DNA of 64,000 nt, taken from contig NZ_BLVZ01000008.1 in the NCBI RefSeq assembly GCF_015471405.1, positions 298,079 through 362,078 of the forward strand. The letters run 5' to 3'. Positions 26,510-35,586 of this stretch are shown piece after piece. The stretch is from Pseudomonas cichorii. Its GTDB lineage: Bacteria; Pseudomonadota; Gammaproteobacteria; Pseudomonadales; Pseudomonadaceae. Every line of letters starts with the position of its first letter. The first letter of the stretch is position 1. The notes below the pieces were generated by a model. That model did no database searches, was not told the origin of the DNA, and worked only from the letters and a program-made list of their open reading frames with translations. The translations under genes and the position numbers were made by a program.

Positions 26510-27381
26510 CCAAGGGAATCGTACTGGCCGGGGGCTCTGGTTCACGCTTGCACCCCATCACACTGGGTATCTCCAAGCAACTGTTGCCGGTCTATGACAA
26601 ACCTATGATCTACTACCCGATCTCGGTGCTGATGCTGGCCGGAATCCGGGAAATCCTTATTATCTCGACACCCCTGGATTTGCCGCAGTATCGCAAGCTG
26701 CTGGGCGACGGCAGCCAGTTCGGCGTAAGCTTTCATTACGCCGAGCAGCCCAGGCCCGATGGTTTGGCCCAGGCGTTTCTGATCGGGGAAGAGTTCATCG
26801 GCAATGACTCGGTGTGTCTGATATTGGGTGACAATATCTTTCACGGTCAGCATTTCAGCGAACAATTGCAAAAAGCCGCGGCCAGTACCAAGGGGGCAAC
26901 GGTATTCGGCTACTGGGTCAAAGACCCGGAGCGCTTCGGAGTCATCGACTTCGACGATGAAGGCCGTGCGCTGACCATCGAGGAAAAACCCAAGGCTCCA
27001 AAATCCAACTACGCGGTCACAGGTTTGTATTTCTACGATAACGAAGTGGTTCAGATCGCCAGAGACGTCAAGCCTTCACCACGCGGCGAGCTGGAAATCA
27101 CCGATGTGAACAATGCTTATCTGCAGCGCGGCGAGCTGCGGGTCGAACGTTTCGGACGAGGCTTTGCCTGGCTCGATACCGGCACCCATGACAGCCTGCT
27201 CGATGCCTCGGCGTATGTGCAGACCATCGAGCATCGACAAGGCCTGAAGGTCGCTTGCCTTGAAGAAATCGCCTATCAGAATGACTGGATAGACCGTAAA
27301 CATTTACTGCACCGTGCCGACTACTTTGGCAAGACCGGTTACGGTCAGTATCTGTTCCAACTTGCAGGGGAACGTAAGTGA
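26506..27381 (+). CDS. rfbA: Glucose-1-phosphate thymidylyltransferase
   Basis: 291 residues. Joins dTTP and glucose-1-phosphate to give dTDP-glucose, feeding RfbB. The nucleotidyltransferase signature GGSGSRLHPIT (about 9-19), SKQLLPVYDKPMIYYP, LILGDNIFHG with the metal-binding Asp, and GFAWLDTGTHDSLLDA are all intact. Overlaps rfbB by 4 bp and is overlapped by rfbC (GTGA), so translation is coupled. Confidence 0.96.
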   Translation: MTKGIVLAGGSGSRLHPITLGISKQLLPVYDKPMIYYPISVLMLAGIREILIISTPLDLPQYRKLLGDGSQFGVSFHYAEQPRPDGLAQAFLIGEEFIGNDSVCLILGDNIFHGQHFSEQLQKAAASTKGATVFGYWVKDPERFGVIDFDDEGRALTIEEKPKAPKSNYAVTGLYFYDNEVVQIARDVKPSPRGELEITDVNNAYLQRGELRVERFGRGFAWLDTGTHDSLLDASAYVQTIEHRQGLKVACLEEIAYQNDWIDRKHLLHRADYFGKTGYGQYLFQLAGERK

Positions 27382-27923
27382 AAGTGATTGCCACAGAGTT
27401 GCCAGACGTCTTGATCATCGAACCCAAAGTGTTTGGCGATGAACGCGGCTTCTTTTATGAAAGCTACAACGCTAAAGCCTTCCACGAAGCGACCGGCCTC
27501 AAGCCGGACTTCGTTCAGGACAACCACTCACGCTCGCAGAAAGGCGTACTGCGTGGCCTGCATTACCAGATCGAACACAGCCAGGACAAACTGGTGCGCG
27601 TCACCGCAGGCGAAGTCCTGGATATGGCCGTGGATATTCGTCGCAGCTCCCCGACATTCGGCAAATGGGTGGGCGTCAGGCTGTCGGCTGAAAACAATCG
27701 CCAATTGTGGGTCCCCAAAGGTTTTGCCCATGGTTTCGTGGTGCTGAGTGACTACGCGGAGTTCCTGTACAAGACCACCGACTATTACACCCCGTCCGCC
27801 GAGCGCTGCATTCGCTGGGATGACGCTGACCTGGCAATCGACTGGGAACTTGCCGGAGCCCCGCAATTGTCGGCCAAGGATCAGCAAGGCAAGAGCCTGA
27901 AGGAAGCAGATCTGTTTGCATGA
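27378..27923 (+). CDS. rfbC: dTDP-4-dehydrorhamnose 3,5-epimerase
   Basis: 181 residues starting at GTG 27378 inside the end of rfbA. A cupin-fold epimerase: NHSRSQKGVLRGLHYQ contains the catalytic His, VRVTAGEVLDMAVDIRRSSPTFGKW follows, and the catalytic Tyr lies in EFLYKTTDYYTP. Converts dTDP-4-keto-6-deoxyglucose to the L-lyxo form. The final reductase, rfbD, is not in this operon or anywhere in the window. Confidence 0.95.
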   Translation: MKVIATELPDVLIIEPKVFGDERGFFYESYNAKAFHEATGLKPDFVQDNHSRSQKGVLRGLHYQIEHSQDKLVRVTAGEVLDMAVDIRRSSPTFGKWVGVRLSAENNRQLWVPKGFAHGFVVLSDYAEFLYKTTDYYTPSAERCIRWDDADLAIDWELAGAPQLSAKDQQGKSLKEADLFA

Positions 27924-27991
27924 GTGCCTGTCGGTTCAGCGGCAGGCATAATGCTGCTTACTGAGACGCCTGCTCTGACGCGATCGTGAGG

Positions 27992-28042
27992 TTCGCGAAT
28001 GAATTCGCTCCTGCGCACGGTAGAAGCCAATTCGTTCGCGAA
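27992..28042. repeat. REP-type palindrome, diverged
   Basis: TTCGCGAATGAATTCGCTCC followed after a spacer by an imperfect inverted copy; lies just before dctB. Confidence 0.75.
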
Positions 28043-28078
28043 AGACAGGCCCGCACCCCCTTCGGCCATCGCCCAGAC

Positions 28079-29893
28079 ATGACTACCAAAGCCGCTATTC
28101 CACAACGTCCTCGCTGGCGCAGCCTCGCCCTTCTGGCCTTGTGCCTGGCGCCGATGCTGTGGCCCCTTGAGCACCTTGCCGAACGCTACTATCGAAGCGA
28201 GCTGGCCAGCCAGAATCGACAGACGCTTGATCTGTACGTTGCCAGCCTGCTGGGCACCCTGCATCGCTACGAAACCCTGCCACAGATTCTCGCCGACCTG
28301 CCGGCCCTGCATGAGGTCCTGGCCCAGCCTCGCGATCAGGCAACACAGCAGCACGCCAATCAGTTGCTCAAGGATATCGTTCGACAGACCGGCGCGGACG
28401 TCATGTACCTGATGGACCGCCACGGCCTGACCATAGCAGCCTCCAATTCGGATCAGCACGACAGCTTCGTGGGCCGCAACTTCTCGTTCCGCCCTTACTT
28501 CAGCGATGCGCTGGCCGGAAAACTGGGGCGCTTTTTCGGCCTGGGTACAACCTCGGTCAAGCGCGGCTACTTTTTCGCCGCGCCCGTCAGTGACAACGGG
28601 GTCGTCACCGGAGTGCTCGTAGTCAAAGTCGATCTGGACCACACCGAAACCCTGTGGGGCAAGACGCCCGAGCAATTGCTGCTCACGGACCAGAACGGCG
28701 TGGTGATCCTGACTTCCAACCCTGAATGGCGATTCCGCTCGACCCGTGAATTGAGCGAAAAGGAAAAGGAGGCCATTGTCGCCATACAGCCTTATCCAAC
28801 ACGTGATCCCCGTCCGCTAAAGCTCGATGAACGCTCCTGGCTGACCCAGACCCGTTCGATTGCGGAAACCGACTGGAGCGTGAGCATCCTTGCGCCGCGT
28901 GTTCTGGTCGACCGGCAGGTTCGTACTGTCGTGGCGATTGGTGGTGCCGGCTTACTGGTGCTGATGTCGCTGCTGGGCCTCATGATGCAGCGCCGCCGTC
29001 ACTATCTGGAACGCATCGCCTTTGAGGCAAAAGCCAGACGTGAACTCGAAATGCGCGTCATCGAGCGCACCAGCGATCTGGAAGGCCTCAACAGCCGGCT
29101 CAAGCAGGAAGTTCTGGAGCGCGAGCAGGCTCAACAAGAGCTGGTGCGTGCTCAGGATGAACTGGTCCAGGCAGGCAAGCTCTCGGCGCTGGGTACCATG
29201 TCGGCCAGTATCAGCCACGAACTCAACCAGCCTCTGGCGGCAATCCGCAGTTATGCCGAAAACGCCGAAGTGCTGCTCGACCATCAACGTACCGAAGACG
29301 CGCGCGGTAACCTGAAACTGATCAGCGAGCTGACCGGGCGCATGGCTTCAATCATCGCCCACTTGCGCGCCTTCGCCCGGCGGGATCGGCATGCGCCGGA
29401 AAGCGTTGCGCTGCAACCGGCGCTGGACGACGCTCTGGCGCTGCTGGCCAAGCGGCGACGCGCCATGGAAGTCGAACTGATCCGTGATCTGCCGGACGCC
29501 ACGCTATGGGTTCAGGCTGGCGAAACCCGTCTGCGCCAGGTACTGGGCAACCTTCTGGCCAATGCGCTGGATGCCCTGACCGAAAAAGGTCCACCCCGCC
29601 GGCTGTGGATAAGTGCCGAAGCCACCGATGAGGGCGTCAACCTGTACATTCGCGACAATGGACCGGGCTTTACCCAGGAAGCACTGGCACGGGCACGTGA
29701 ACCGTTTTTCACCACCAAGACCCGCACCCAGGGCCTTGGGCTCGGGCTGGCGATCTGCGATACGCTGATGCGCGCTCTGGGGGGCGAGCTGCTGTTCGCC
29801 AATCACCCGACCGGCGGCGCATTACTCACCTTGCGCCTGCGCGCCGGCTCTTCAGGGGCCAACCTTCAACCGCCAGAGGATCTCTCCGCATGA
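28079..29893 (+). CDS. dctB: C4-dicarboxylate sensor histidine kinase DctB
   Basis: 604 residues from ATG 28079; an upstream extension to 27986 is REP-derived and rejected. Topology: membrane helix at 13-32, periplasmic double-PDC (dCache) sensor with the DctB signature FVGRNFSFRPYFSDAL and RGYFFAAPVSDNG, second membrane helix near 285-303, coiled coil, then H-box SASISHELNQPLAAI with the phosphorylated His, N-box NLLANALDAL, and G boxes DNGPGF and GLGLGLAI. It senses succinate, fumarate or malate and phosphorylates DctD. Its stop overlaps the dctD start. Confidence 0.9.
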   Translation: MTTKAAIPQRPRWRSLALLALCLAPMLWPLEHLAERYYRSELASQNRQTLDLYVASLLGTLHRYETLPQILADLPALHEVLAQPRDQATQQHANQLLKDIVRQTGADVMYLMDRHGLTIAASNSDQHDSFVGRNFSFRPYFSDALAGKLGRFFGLGTTSVKRGYFFAAPVSDNGVVTGVLVVKVDLDHTETLWGKTPEQLLLTDQNGVVILTSNPEWRFRSTRELSEKEKEAIVAIQPYPTRDPRPLKLDERSWLTQTRSIAETDWSVSILAPRVLVDRQVRTVVAIGGAGLLVLMSLLGLMMQRRRHYLERIAFEAKARRELEMRVIERTSDLEGLNSRLKQEVLEREQAQQELVRAQDELVQAGKLSALGTMSASISHELNQPLAAIRSYAENAEVLLDHQRTEDARGNLKLISELTGRMASIIAHLRAFARRDRHAPESVALQPALDDALALLAKRRRAMEVELIRDLPDATLWVQAGETRLRQVLGNLLANALDALTEKGPPRRLWISAEATDEGVNLYIRDNGPGFTQEALARAREPFFTTKTRTQGLGLGLAICDTLMRALGGELLFANHPTGGALLTLRLRAGSSGANLQPPEDLSA

Positions 29894-31275
29894 GTTCGGA
29901 TACCGCCATCGACAGCCAGATTCAAGTGGTGCTGATCGACGACGACTCGCACCTGCGCCAGGCATTGAGCCAGACGCTCGACCTGGCGGGCCTGAAAGTC
30001 CTGCCTCTGGCCGAAGCCAGCGGGCTGGCCAACCGCATCGGGCGCGACTGGCCGGGCGTCATCGTCAGCGATATCCGCATGCCAGGCATGGATGGACTGG
30101 AGTTGCTGAGCCACCTGCATAGCCAGGACCCCGAACTGCCGGTGCTACTGATTACCGGCCATGGTGATGTCCCGCTGGCCGTTCAGGCCATGCGCGCCGG
30201 AGCCTATGATTTTCTCGAAAAGCCTTTCGCCAGCGATGCCTTGCTCGATAGCGTACGCCGGGCCCTGGCCTTGCGCCGGCTGGTACTGGATAACCGAAGC
30301 CTGCGGCTGGCCTTGAGTGATCGTCAGCAATTGAGCACCCGGCTGGTCGGCCAGTCCACGCCGATGTTGCGGCTGCGCGAACAGATCGGAGCCCTGGCCG
30401 CAACACGGGCCGACGTGCTGATCCTCGGTGAAACCGGCGCAGGCAAGGAAGTGGTTGCCAGAGCCTTGCATGACCTGTCCAACCGCCGCAACGGCCCGTT
30501 CGTGGCGATCAACGCCGGGGCCTTGGCTGAATCGGTAGTGGAAAGCGAGTTGTTCGGCCATGAGCCCGGCGCTTTCACCGGTGCGCAAAAGCGCCGCATC
30601 GGCAAATTCGAGTTCGCCAACGGCGGCACGCTGTTCCTCGACGAAATCGAAAGCATGAGCATGGATGTGCAGGTCAAACTGCTGCGTCTGTTGCAGGAGC
30701 GCGTGGTCGAGCGCATGGGCAGCAACCAGCAGATCCCGCTGGATATCCGCGTGATCGCCGCCACCAAGGAAGACTTGCGTCAGGCCGCCGATCAAGGGCG
30801 TTTCCGTGCGGACTTGTATTACCGGCTGAATGTCGCCTCGCTGCGCATCCCGCCGCTGCGTGAGCGAGGCGAAGACGCGCTGATGCTGTTCGAGCATTAC
30901 GCCGATGCCGCCAGCATGCGCCACGGCATTCCCAAGCATGAACTCACACCGGGCCAGCGCGCTCTTTTGCTGCGCCACAACTGGCCGGGTAACGTGCGCG
31001 AACTGCAAAACGCCGCCGAACGCTTTGCCCTGGGGCTGGAACTGGAGCTGGAAGGCAGCACCACGCCGGAAGCCGCACCGGTCAGTGGCGGCTTGAGCGA
31101 TCAGGTGGAGAGTTTCGAGCGCGCCCTCATTGCTGCCGAACTGGCTCGCCCGCACAGCTCGGTCCGTAGTCTGGCCGAAGCGCTGGGGCTGCCACGCAAG
31201 ACCTTGCACGACAAGCTGCGCAAGCACGGCCTGAGTTTTGGCGATAGCAACGGAGCCTCCGATGACCTCGAATGA
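29890..31275 (+). CDS. dctD: Sigma-54-dependent response regulator DctD
   Basis: 461 residues. Receiver domain with phosphoacceptor D61 (VIVSDIRMPG) and conserved Lys in FLEKPF; AAA+ domain with Walker A GETGAGKE (180-187), GAFTGA sigma-54 contact loop (227-232) and Walker B TLFLDE (247-252); C-terminal Fis-type helix-turn-helix (RSLAEALGLPRKTLHDKLRK). Activates RpoN-dependent C4-dicarboxylate transport genes (dctA or a TRAP system, neither in the window). Overlaps dctB by 4 bp. Confidence 0.94.
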   Translation: MSSDTAIDSQIQVVLIDDDSHLRQALSQTLDLAGLKVLPLAEASGLANRIGRDWPGVIVSDIRMPGMDGLELLSHLHSQDPELPVLLITGHGDVPLAVQAMRAGAYDFLEKPFASDALLDSVRRALALRRLVLDNRSLRLALSDRQQLSTRLVGQSTPMLRLREQIGALAATRADVLILGETGAGKEVVARALHDLSNRRNGPFVAINAGALAESVVESELFGHEPGAFTGAQKRRIGKFEFANGGTLFLDEIESMSMDVQVKLLRLLQERVVERMGSNQQIPLDIRVIAATKEDLRQAADQGRFRADLYYRLNVASLRIPPLRERGEDALMLFEHYADAASMRHGIPKHELTPGQRALLLRHNWPGNVRELQNAAERFALGLELELEGSTTPEAAPVSGGLSDQVESFERALIAAELARPHSSVRSLAEALGLPRKTLHDKLRKHGLSFGDSNGASDDLE

Positions 31276-31732
31276 ACATGACTCGGCAGCACAAGCGCTG
31301 GAACACGTCCTGCACCACGACATCCCGCTGACTCGTGAAATGGGCATGCGGGTTATCGACTGGCAAAATCGCAGGCTGCGCCTGCACCTGCCGCTGGCAC
31401 CCAATATCAACCACAAAAGCACTCTGTTCGGCGGTAGCCTTTATTGCGGTGCGGTACTGGCGGGTTGGGGCTGGCTGCATCTGAGGCTGCAAGAGGCCGG
31501 GATCGACGATGGGCATATCGTGATTCAGGACGGGCAGATCAGTTATCCGCTACCGGTTCGCGGCGACGCCATTGCCTTGTGCGATGCACCGGATGATGCC
31601 CAGTGGGACAAGTTCATCACCACCTACCAACGCCGAGGCCGCGCACGCCTGGCCTTGCAGACCCGCATCACGGCTCAGGACAGCGAAGCGGATGCCGTGA
31701 GGTTTACCGGGCAGTTTGTACTGCATCGGTGA
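31262..31732 (+). CDS. YiiD-C-type thioesterase-domain protein
   Basis: 156 residues from ATG 31262 (GGAG upstream), overlapping the end of dctD by 14 bp. It resembles the putative hot-dog thioesterase domain at the C-terminus of E. coli YiiD: HDIPLTREMGMRVID, then LAPNINHKSTLFGGSLYCGAVLAGWGW, with the conserved N-x-K-x-T-x-F-G-G-S motif. No acetyltransferase domain is attached. Substrate unknown, probably an acyl-CoA or acyl-ACP. Position suggests co-transcription with dctBD, but a functional link is not obvious. Confidence 0.85.
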   Translation: MTSNEHDSAAQALEHVLHHDIPLTREMGMRVIDWQNRRLRLHLPLAPNINHKSTLFGGSLYCGAVLAGWGWLHLRLQEAGIDDGHIVIQDGQISYPLPVRGDAIALCDAPDDAQWDKFITTYQRRGRARLALQTRITAQDSEADAVRFTGQFVLHR

Positions 31733-31742
31733 ACCGGCATTC

Positions 31743-31796
31743 TATGGGAGCGAATCGGGCGGCGCTCCGCTTATTCGCGAATGAATTCGCTCCTAC
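31743..31796. repeat. REP-type palindrome overlapping the cysQ 3' end
   Basis: ATGGGAGCGAAT ... GAATTCGCTCCTAC; the cysQ stop (31771-31773) and last codons fall inside it. Confidence 0.8.
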
Positions 31797-32628
31797 AGAG
31801 TGCCAGCAGTTTCTCGCGCCATGTCGCCTTGGCAGGCAAGGCCAGGAAAAACGGGTTGAGCAAGGATTCGCGGGGCGGATAGCTGAACGGTTCGCCATCG
31901 AGTTGCAGCACTTCGCCGCCAGCGCCTTCAAGTACACCTTGGGCTGCGGCAGTATCCCACTGAGAAGTGGGAGCCAGACGCGGGTAGCAATCGGCTGCGC
32001 CCTCGGCCACCAGACAGAACTTCAATGAGCTGCCGATGCTGGTCAGTTGCAACTCGCCCAGGCCAGCGGACAATCCTGCCAGCAGGCGCTCCTGCTCGGG
32101 GCTGGAATGGCGGCGACTGGCGACAACGGTGAATTCCTGGCCGGCACCCGGCTCGTTACGCACCGCGATGGGCGCAATGTGGCTGTCATTGTCGCTGCGC
32201 CAGGCGCCCAGGCCGGCACCGCCGAAATAACAGCGGTTGTTGGTGGGCATGGAAACCACACCAAACACCACACGCCCGCGCTCGATCAGCGCGACATTGA
32301 CCGTGAACTCTTCGCTGCCAGAGATGAACTCCTTGGTGCCGTCCAGCGGGTCAACCAGCCACCAGCGCTCCCAACCAGCGCGCTCGCTCTGGGGGATATC
32401 GGCATCTTCTTCGGACAACACATGAATCGAAGGATCGAGTGCCTGCAAGCCCTCGACCAATACCTGATGAGCCGCCAGATCGGCAGCGGTCACGGGGGAG
32501 TCATCGGCCTTGGCGGTCACGGCAACGCCCGAGCGCCAGAACGGCAGGATCGCCTCACCCGCCAGCCGGACAAGACCGATCACAGGAGCAAGGAGCGGAT
32601 GCGGCAGGTTGCCGAACACATCAGTCAT
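31771..32628 (-). CDS. cysQ: 3'(2'),5'-bisphosphate nucleotidase CysQ
   Basis: 285 residues of the inositol-monophosphatase fold. Removes the 3'-phosphate of PAP/PAPS in sulfate assimilation and RNA turnover. Metal-binding motifs: SEEDADIP, DPLDGTKEFI (D-x-L-D-G-T) and WDTAAAQGVLEGAGG. The last seven residues (RSEFIRE) are encoded by the REP element; the natural family end is near ATWREKLLAL. Its ATG overlaps the nudE stop by 4 bp, so nudE-cysQ form one operon. Confidence 0.93.
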   Translation of the reverse strand: MTDVFGNLPHPLLAPVIGLVRLAGEAILPFWRSGVAVTAKADDSPVTAADLAAHQVLVEGLQALDPSIHVLSEEDADIPQSERAGWERWWLVDPLDGTKEFISGSEEFTVNVALIERGRVVFGVVSMPTNNRCYFGGAGLGAWRSDNDSHIAPIAVRNEPGAGQEFTVVASRRHSSPEQERLLAGLSAGLGELQLTSIGSSLKFCLVAEGAADCYPRLAPTSQWDTAAAQGVLEGAGGEVLQLDGEPFSYPPRESLLNPFFLALPAKATWREKLLALCRSEFIRE

Positions 32629-33191
32629 GGCAGAAAAAATCCACGTTGGGTTAACAGGTCGCGTGCCAGATAGAGAGCCGCCAGGGCGCGGCCTTCGGTG
32701 AACTGGGCGTTCTGGGCCAGGTTGGCCAACTCCCGCAGGTTGACCTGGTCTACACGAATCGGTTCAGGCTCATCGCCTTCAAGACGCTCTTCGTACAGGT
32801 CGGTAGCGAGCACCACCTGAATCTTCTGATTCATGTAACCGGGCGACAAGGACAGCTCGGTCAGGTGTTCCAGTTGGCGGGCACCGAAGCCTGCTTCTTC
32901 CTTGAGTTCGCGATTGGCGGCCGCCAGCACATCTTCGCCTGGCTCGATCAGCCCCTTGGGCAAGGACAATTCATACTCGTCCGTGCCGCCGCAATATTCT
33001 TCGATCAATAGCGCATGGTCGGCATCGATCATGGCAACAATCATTACCGCGCCATATCCCGCGCCCCTGCCCACCAGCCTCTCGTAAGTACGCTCGACCC
33101 CGTTGGCAAAGCGCAATTGCAGCTCTTCAACTCGGAACAAGCGACTACTGGCGACGATTTCGCGGGCGAGTACGGTAGGTTTCTGGCGCAT
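32625..33191 (-). CDS. nudE: ADP compounds hydrolase NudE
   Basis: 188 residues with a complete Nudix box G-x5-E-x7-R-E-L-x-E-E-x-G at 80-102 (KGLIEPGEDVLAAANRELKE). Hydrolyses NADH, ADP-ribose and Ap(n)A to mononucleotides. YERLVGRGAGYGAV before and LSLSPGYMNQKI after the box are the NudE-branch signatures. First gene of an operon with cysQ; divergent from yrfG with a 100-bp shared promoter region. E. coli also keeps nudE and yrfG together. Confidence 0.93.
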   Translation of the reverse strand: MRQKPTVLAREIVASSRLFRVEELQLRFANGVERTYERLVGRGAGYGAVMIVAMIDADHALLIEEYCGGTDEYELSLPKGLIEPGEDVLAAANRELKEEAGFGARQLEHLTELSLSPGYMNQKIQVVLATDLYEERLEGDEPEPIRVDQVNLRELANLAQNAQFTEGRALAALYLARDLLTQRGFFLP

Positions 33192-33291
33192 GACAGGCTC
33201 CTTTGCGGTGACAGGGTACTATACCGTGGCTTTTCCGATTGTCTGTGTCGGATATGCTTACATCCGCCATCAATTCCCTGAAGAGGCCAGA

Positions 33292-33954
33292 ATGCTTTCA
33301 ATGCCCTGGAGCACTATCGATACCGTCCTGCTGGATATGGACGGCACTCTGCTCGACCTGCATTACGACGACCACTTCTGGATGCAGCACTTGCCCCAGC
33401 GCTATGCAGAGCTGCATGGAGTCAGTCTGGCCATGGCCTTGATGGAGATGCAGCCGCTGTTCGAGAGCCATGCGGGGACGCTCAACTGGTACTGCCTGGA
33501 CTTCTGGAGCAAGGAGTTGAAGCTGTCGGTGCGCGACCTGAAACTCGAAACCGCACACCTGATCGCCTTGCGACCCGACGCTCAGACCTTTCTGTCTGCG
33601 CTCCAGAAAGCCGGCAAGCGCGTGATCATGATCACCAACGCCCATCGCGATTCGCTGTCATTGAAGCTGGAGAGGATCGAACTGGCGCCCTACTTCGAGC
33701 GCCTCATCAGTTCCCATGACTACGGTTTCCCCAAGGAAAACCAGCAATTCTGGGACGCTTTGCAGGCCGACACCGCGTTCGACCCGGCGCGCAGCCTGTT
33801 CATCGACGATACCCTGCCGATCCTGCGCAGTGCCCGACGCTTTGGTGTGGCGCATTTGCTGGCAGTCAGCGAACCCAATAGCCAGAAAGGCCCCAAGAAC
33901 ACTGAAGAGTTCGAGGCGGTAAGGGATTATCTGGAGTTGATCAAGGGTTTGTAG
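33292..33954 (+). CDS. yrfG: GMP/IMP nucleotidase YrfG (HAD superfamily)
   Basis: 220 residues from ATG 33292 (AGAGG 6 bases upstream); the frame is open further but runs through the nudE promoter. HAD motif I DMDGTLLDL (D15, D17), motif II MITNAH, a Lys in FPKENQQFW and motif IV SLFIDDTLPILRSAR. Dephosphorylates purine 5'-nucleotides. The stop codon TAG is the second to fourth base of the adjacent REP element. Conserved pairing with nudE. Confidence 0.9.
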   Translation: MLSMPWSTIDTVLLDMDGTLLDLHYDDHFWMQHLPQRYAELHGVSLAMALMEMQPLFESHAGTLNWYCLDFWSKELKLSVRDLKLETAHLIALRPDAQTFLSALQKAGKRVIMITNAHRDSLSLKLERIELAPYFERLISSHDYGFPKENQQFWDALQADTAFDPARSLFIDDTLPILRSARRFGVAHLLAVSEPNSQKGPKNTEEFEAVRDYLELIKGL

Positions 33955-34001
33955 GAGCGAATTCATTCGCGAAGTGGCCTCTTCGCGAATGAATTCGCTC
34001 C
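33951..34001. repeat. REP-type palindrome
   Basis: GTAGGAGCGAATTCATTCGC... and its inverted copy around a short TGGC loop; sits between convergent yrfG and lysM and may act as a bidirectional end signal. Confidence 0.85.
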
Positions 34002-34020
34002 GAAAACTCCATTTGAAAAC

Positions 34021-34467
34021 CTAGTCAGGAATCCTCAACTGCTGCCCCGGATAGATATGGTTCACATCCTTGAGCATCGGTTTGTTGGCCTCGAAGATTT
34101 TCTGATACTGGTTGGGGTCGCCATATACACGCTTCGAGATGGCGCTCAAGGTATCGCCCTTTTCCACTGTGACGAATCGGGCCGCGGCTGTCGCCGGAGC
34201 ACCGGCCGCGAGGGTCAGTTGATCGTCCACTGTATCGACACGCGAGATATTGCCCAACGCGAGCAAGATCTTTTCCTTTTCTTCCTGACTGGATACTTCT
34301 CCTGTCACGGTGACCTTGCTGCCGTCCAGTGTGATCTGAACATTGGGATTACCCAGCCCGACCTCGGAAATATGCTTTTTCAGGACTTCGTCGGCATTGG
34401 CATTGCCCGGTGTCAGCGCATCGAGGATGTTTTTACCTGCATCTTTCAAGAAACTGAAAAGACTCAT
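34021..34467 (-). CDS. lysM: BON and LysM domain protein (YgaU/Kbp-like)
   Basis: 148 residues, cytoplasmic by sequence (no signal peptide). A BON domain at about 20-88 (ITLDGSKVTVTGEVSSQEEK) is joined to a C-terminal LysM domain at 97-147 (VEKGDTLSAISKRVYG; IYPGQQLRIP). Same architecture as E. coli Kbp (YgaU), a potassium-binding protein; a role in envelope or K+ stress is inferred. Single gene, AAGGAGA upstream of the ATG. Confidence 0.93.
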   Translation of the reverse strand: MSLFSFLKDAGKNILDALTPGNANADEVLKKHISEVGLGNPNVQITLDGSKVTVTGEVSSQEEKEKILLALGNISRVDTVDDQLTLAAGAPATAAARFVTVEKGDTLSAISKRVYGDPNQYQKIFEANKPMLKDVNHIYPGQQLRIPD

Positions 34468-34620
34468 TGCCTATTCTCCTTCACGGTTGTTGCCACGCCC
34501 GCAAGGATTAACCATAGCTCCCGTAACCGTGGGTTTGCGGAGTTCCGACCAACGTTGCCCATCCCATCGTCATCGTTGAGCGCGTAGAATCGATTCCCTG
34601 CCTCGCCTATCGGAGTGAAG

Positions 34621-35499
34621 ATGGACATCAAGCAACTGAAATTCCTGATCGCGCTCGACGAGACCCGTCACTTCGGCCAGGCCGCAGCACGCTGCAATAT
34701 CACCCAGCCCACTCTGTCCATGCGTCTGCGCAATCTTGAAGAAGAACTGGGGTTGCCGCTGGTCATGCGCGGGCAGCGCTTTGAAGGTTTTACAGCTCCC
34801 GGTGAGCGAGTACTGGCCTGGGCCAGGACAGTCCTCTCGGCTTATGACGGCCTGCAGGCCGAAGCAGCGGCCTGCCGTGGGCATCTGGTCGGGACCCTGC
34901 GCCTGGGCGTGGTGCCCCTTTCGAGCTTCGACCCGCTCTCGCTGCTGCACCGGCTGCATCAGATCCACCCCAACCTGCGCTTTGAACTGTCATCGCTCAG
35001 CTCCGAGCAGGTTCTGGAACAACTGGCGAGCAATCGCATCGATCTGGGCGTCTCGTATCTGGAGCGCCTGGATAACGAACGCTTCGACACCCTGACTCTC
35101 GACGAAACCCGCATGGGCCTGCTGTATGACCGACGCTACTTCAGTTTTGGCGAGCAACCGCTGAGCTGGAGCGAACTGATCGGGTTGCCGCTGGGCACGC
35201 TGACCAGCGGCATGCATTTTCGCCAGTCCATCGATCACAACTTCCACAGTCGCGGCCTGCATCCACAACCCTTGCTGCAAACCGATGCCGTTCACCAGTT
35301 GATGCAAGCCGTACATGGCGGTTTCTGCTGCACCATCATGCCGCTGGATGGCGGTCTGGACATGCTCACCGAACACCTGGGCCTGCACCCCATCGAAGAC
35401 GCACGCACACTCGCCCCCATAGGCTTGATCATGCGCCGCAGCGCACCGCGCTCGGCGCTGGCGGAGGCCTGCTTCACGCTGCTAGCAGAAAATCATTAA
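34621..35499 (+). CDS. LysR-family regulator next to fdhD
   Basis: 292 residues from ATG 34621 (GGAG 6 bases upstream; an in-frame GTG at 34615 lies inside that site). HTH_1 motif at 2-60: FLIALDETRHFGQAAARCNI and TQPTLSMRLRNLEEELG. The effector domain (90-290) has LRLGVVPLSSFDP and the GFCCTIMPL late loop with two adjacent Cys (CC). It resembles the LysR gene that typically precedes fdhD and FdhF/YdeP-type oxidoreductase genes in Pseudomonas, which follow here in the same direction. Probably regulates them. Confidence 0.88.
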   Translation: MDIKQLKFLIALDETRHFGQAAARCNITQPTLSMRLRNLEEELGLPLVMRGQRFEGFTAPGERVLAWARTVLSAYDGLQAEAAACRGHLVGTLRLGVVPLSSFDPLSLLHRLHQIHPNLRFELSSLSSEQVLEQLASNRIDLGVSYLERLDNERFDTLTLDETRMGLLYDRRYFSFGEQPLSWSELIGLPLGTLTSGMHFRQSIDHNFHSRGLHPQPLLQTDAVHQLMQAVHGGFCCTIMPLDGGLDMLTEHLGLHPIEDARTLAPIGLIMRRSAPRSALAEACFTLLAENH

Positions 35500-35586
35500 A
35501 GATTATTGATCGACGTCATCTATCAGAGCATTGGAACTAGCGATTAGACGATACCCGACAAGAGGCCTAGGCTAAGGGCTATCAAA

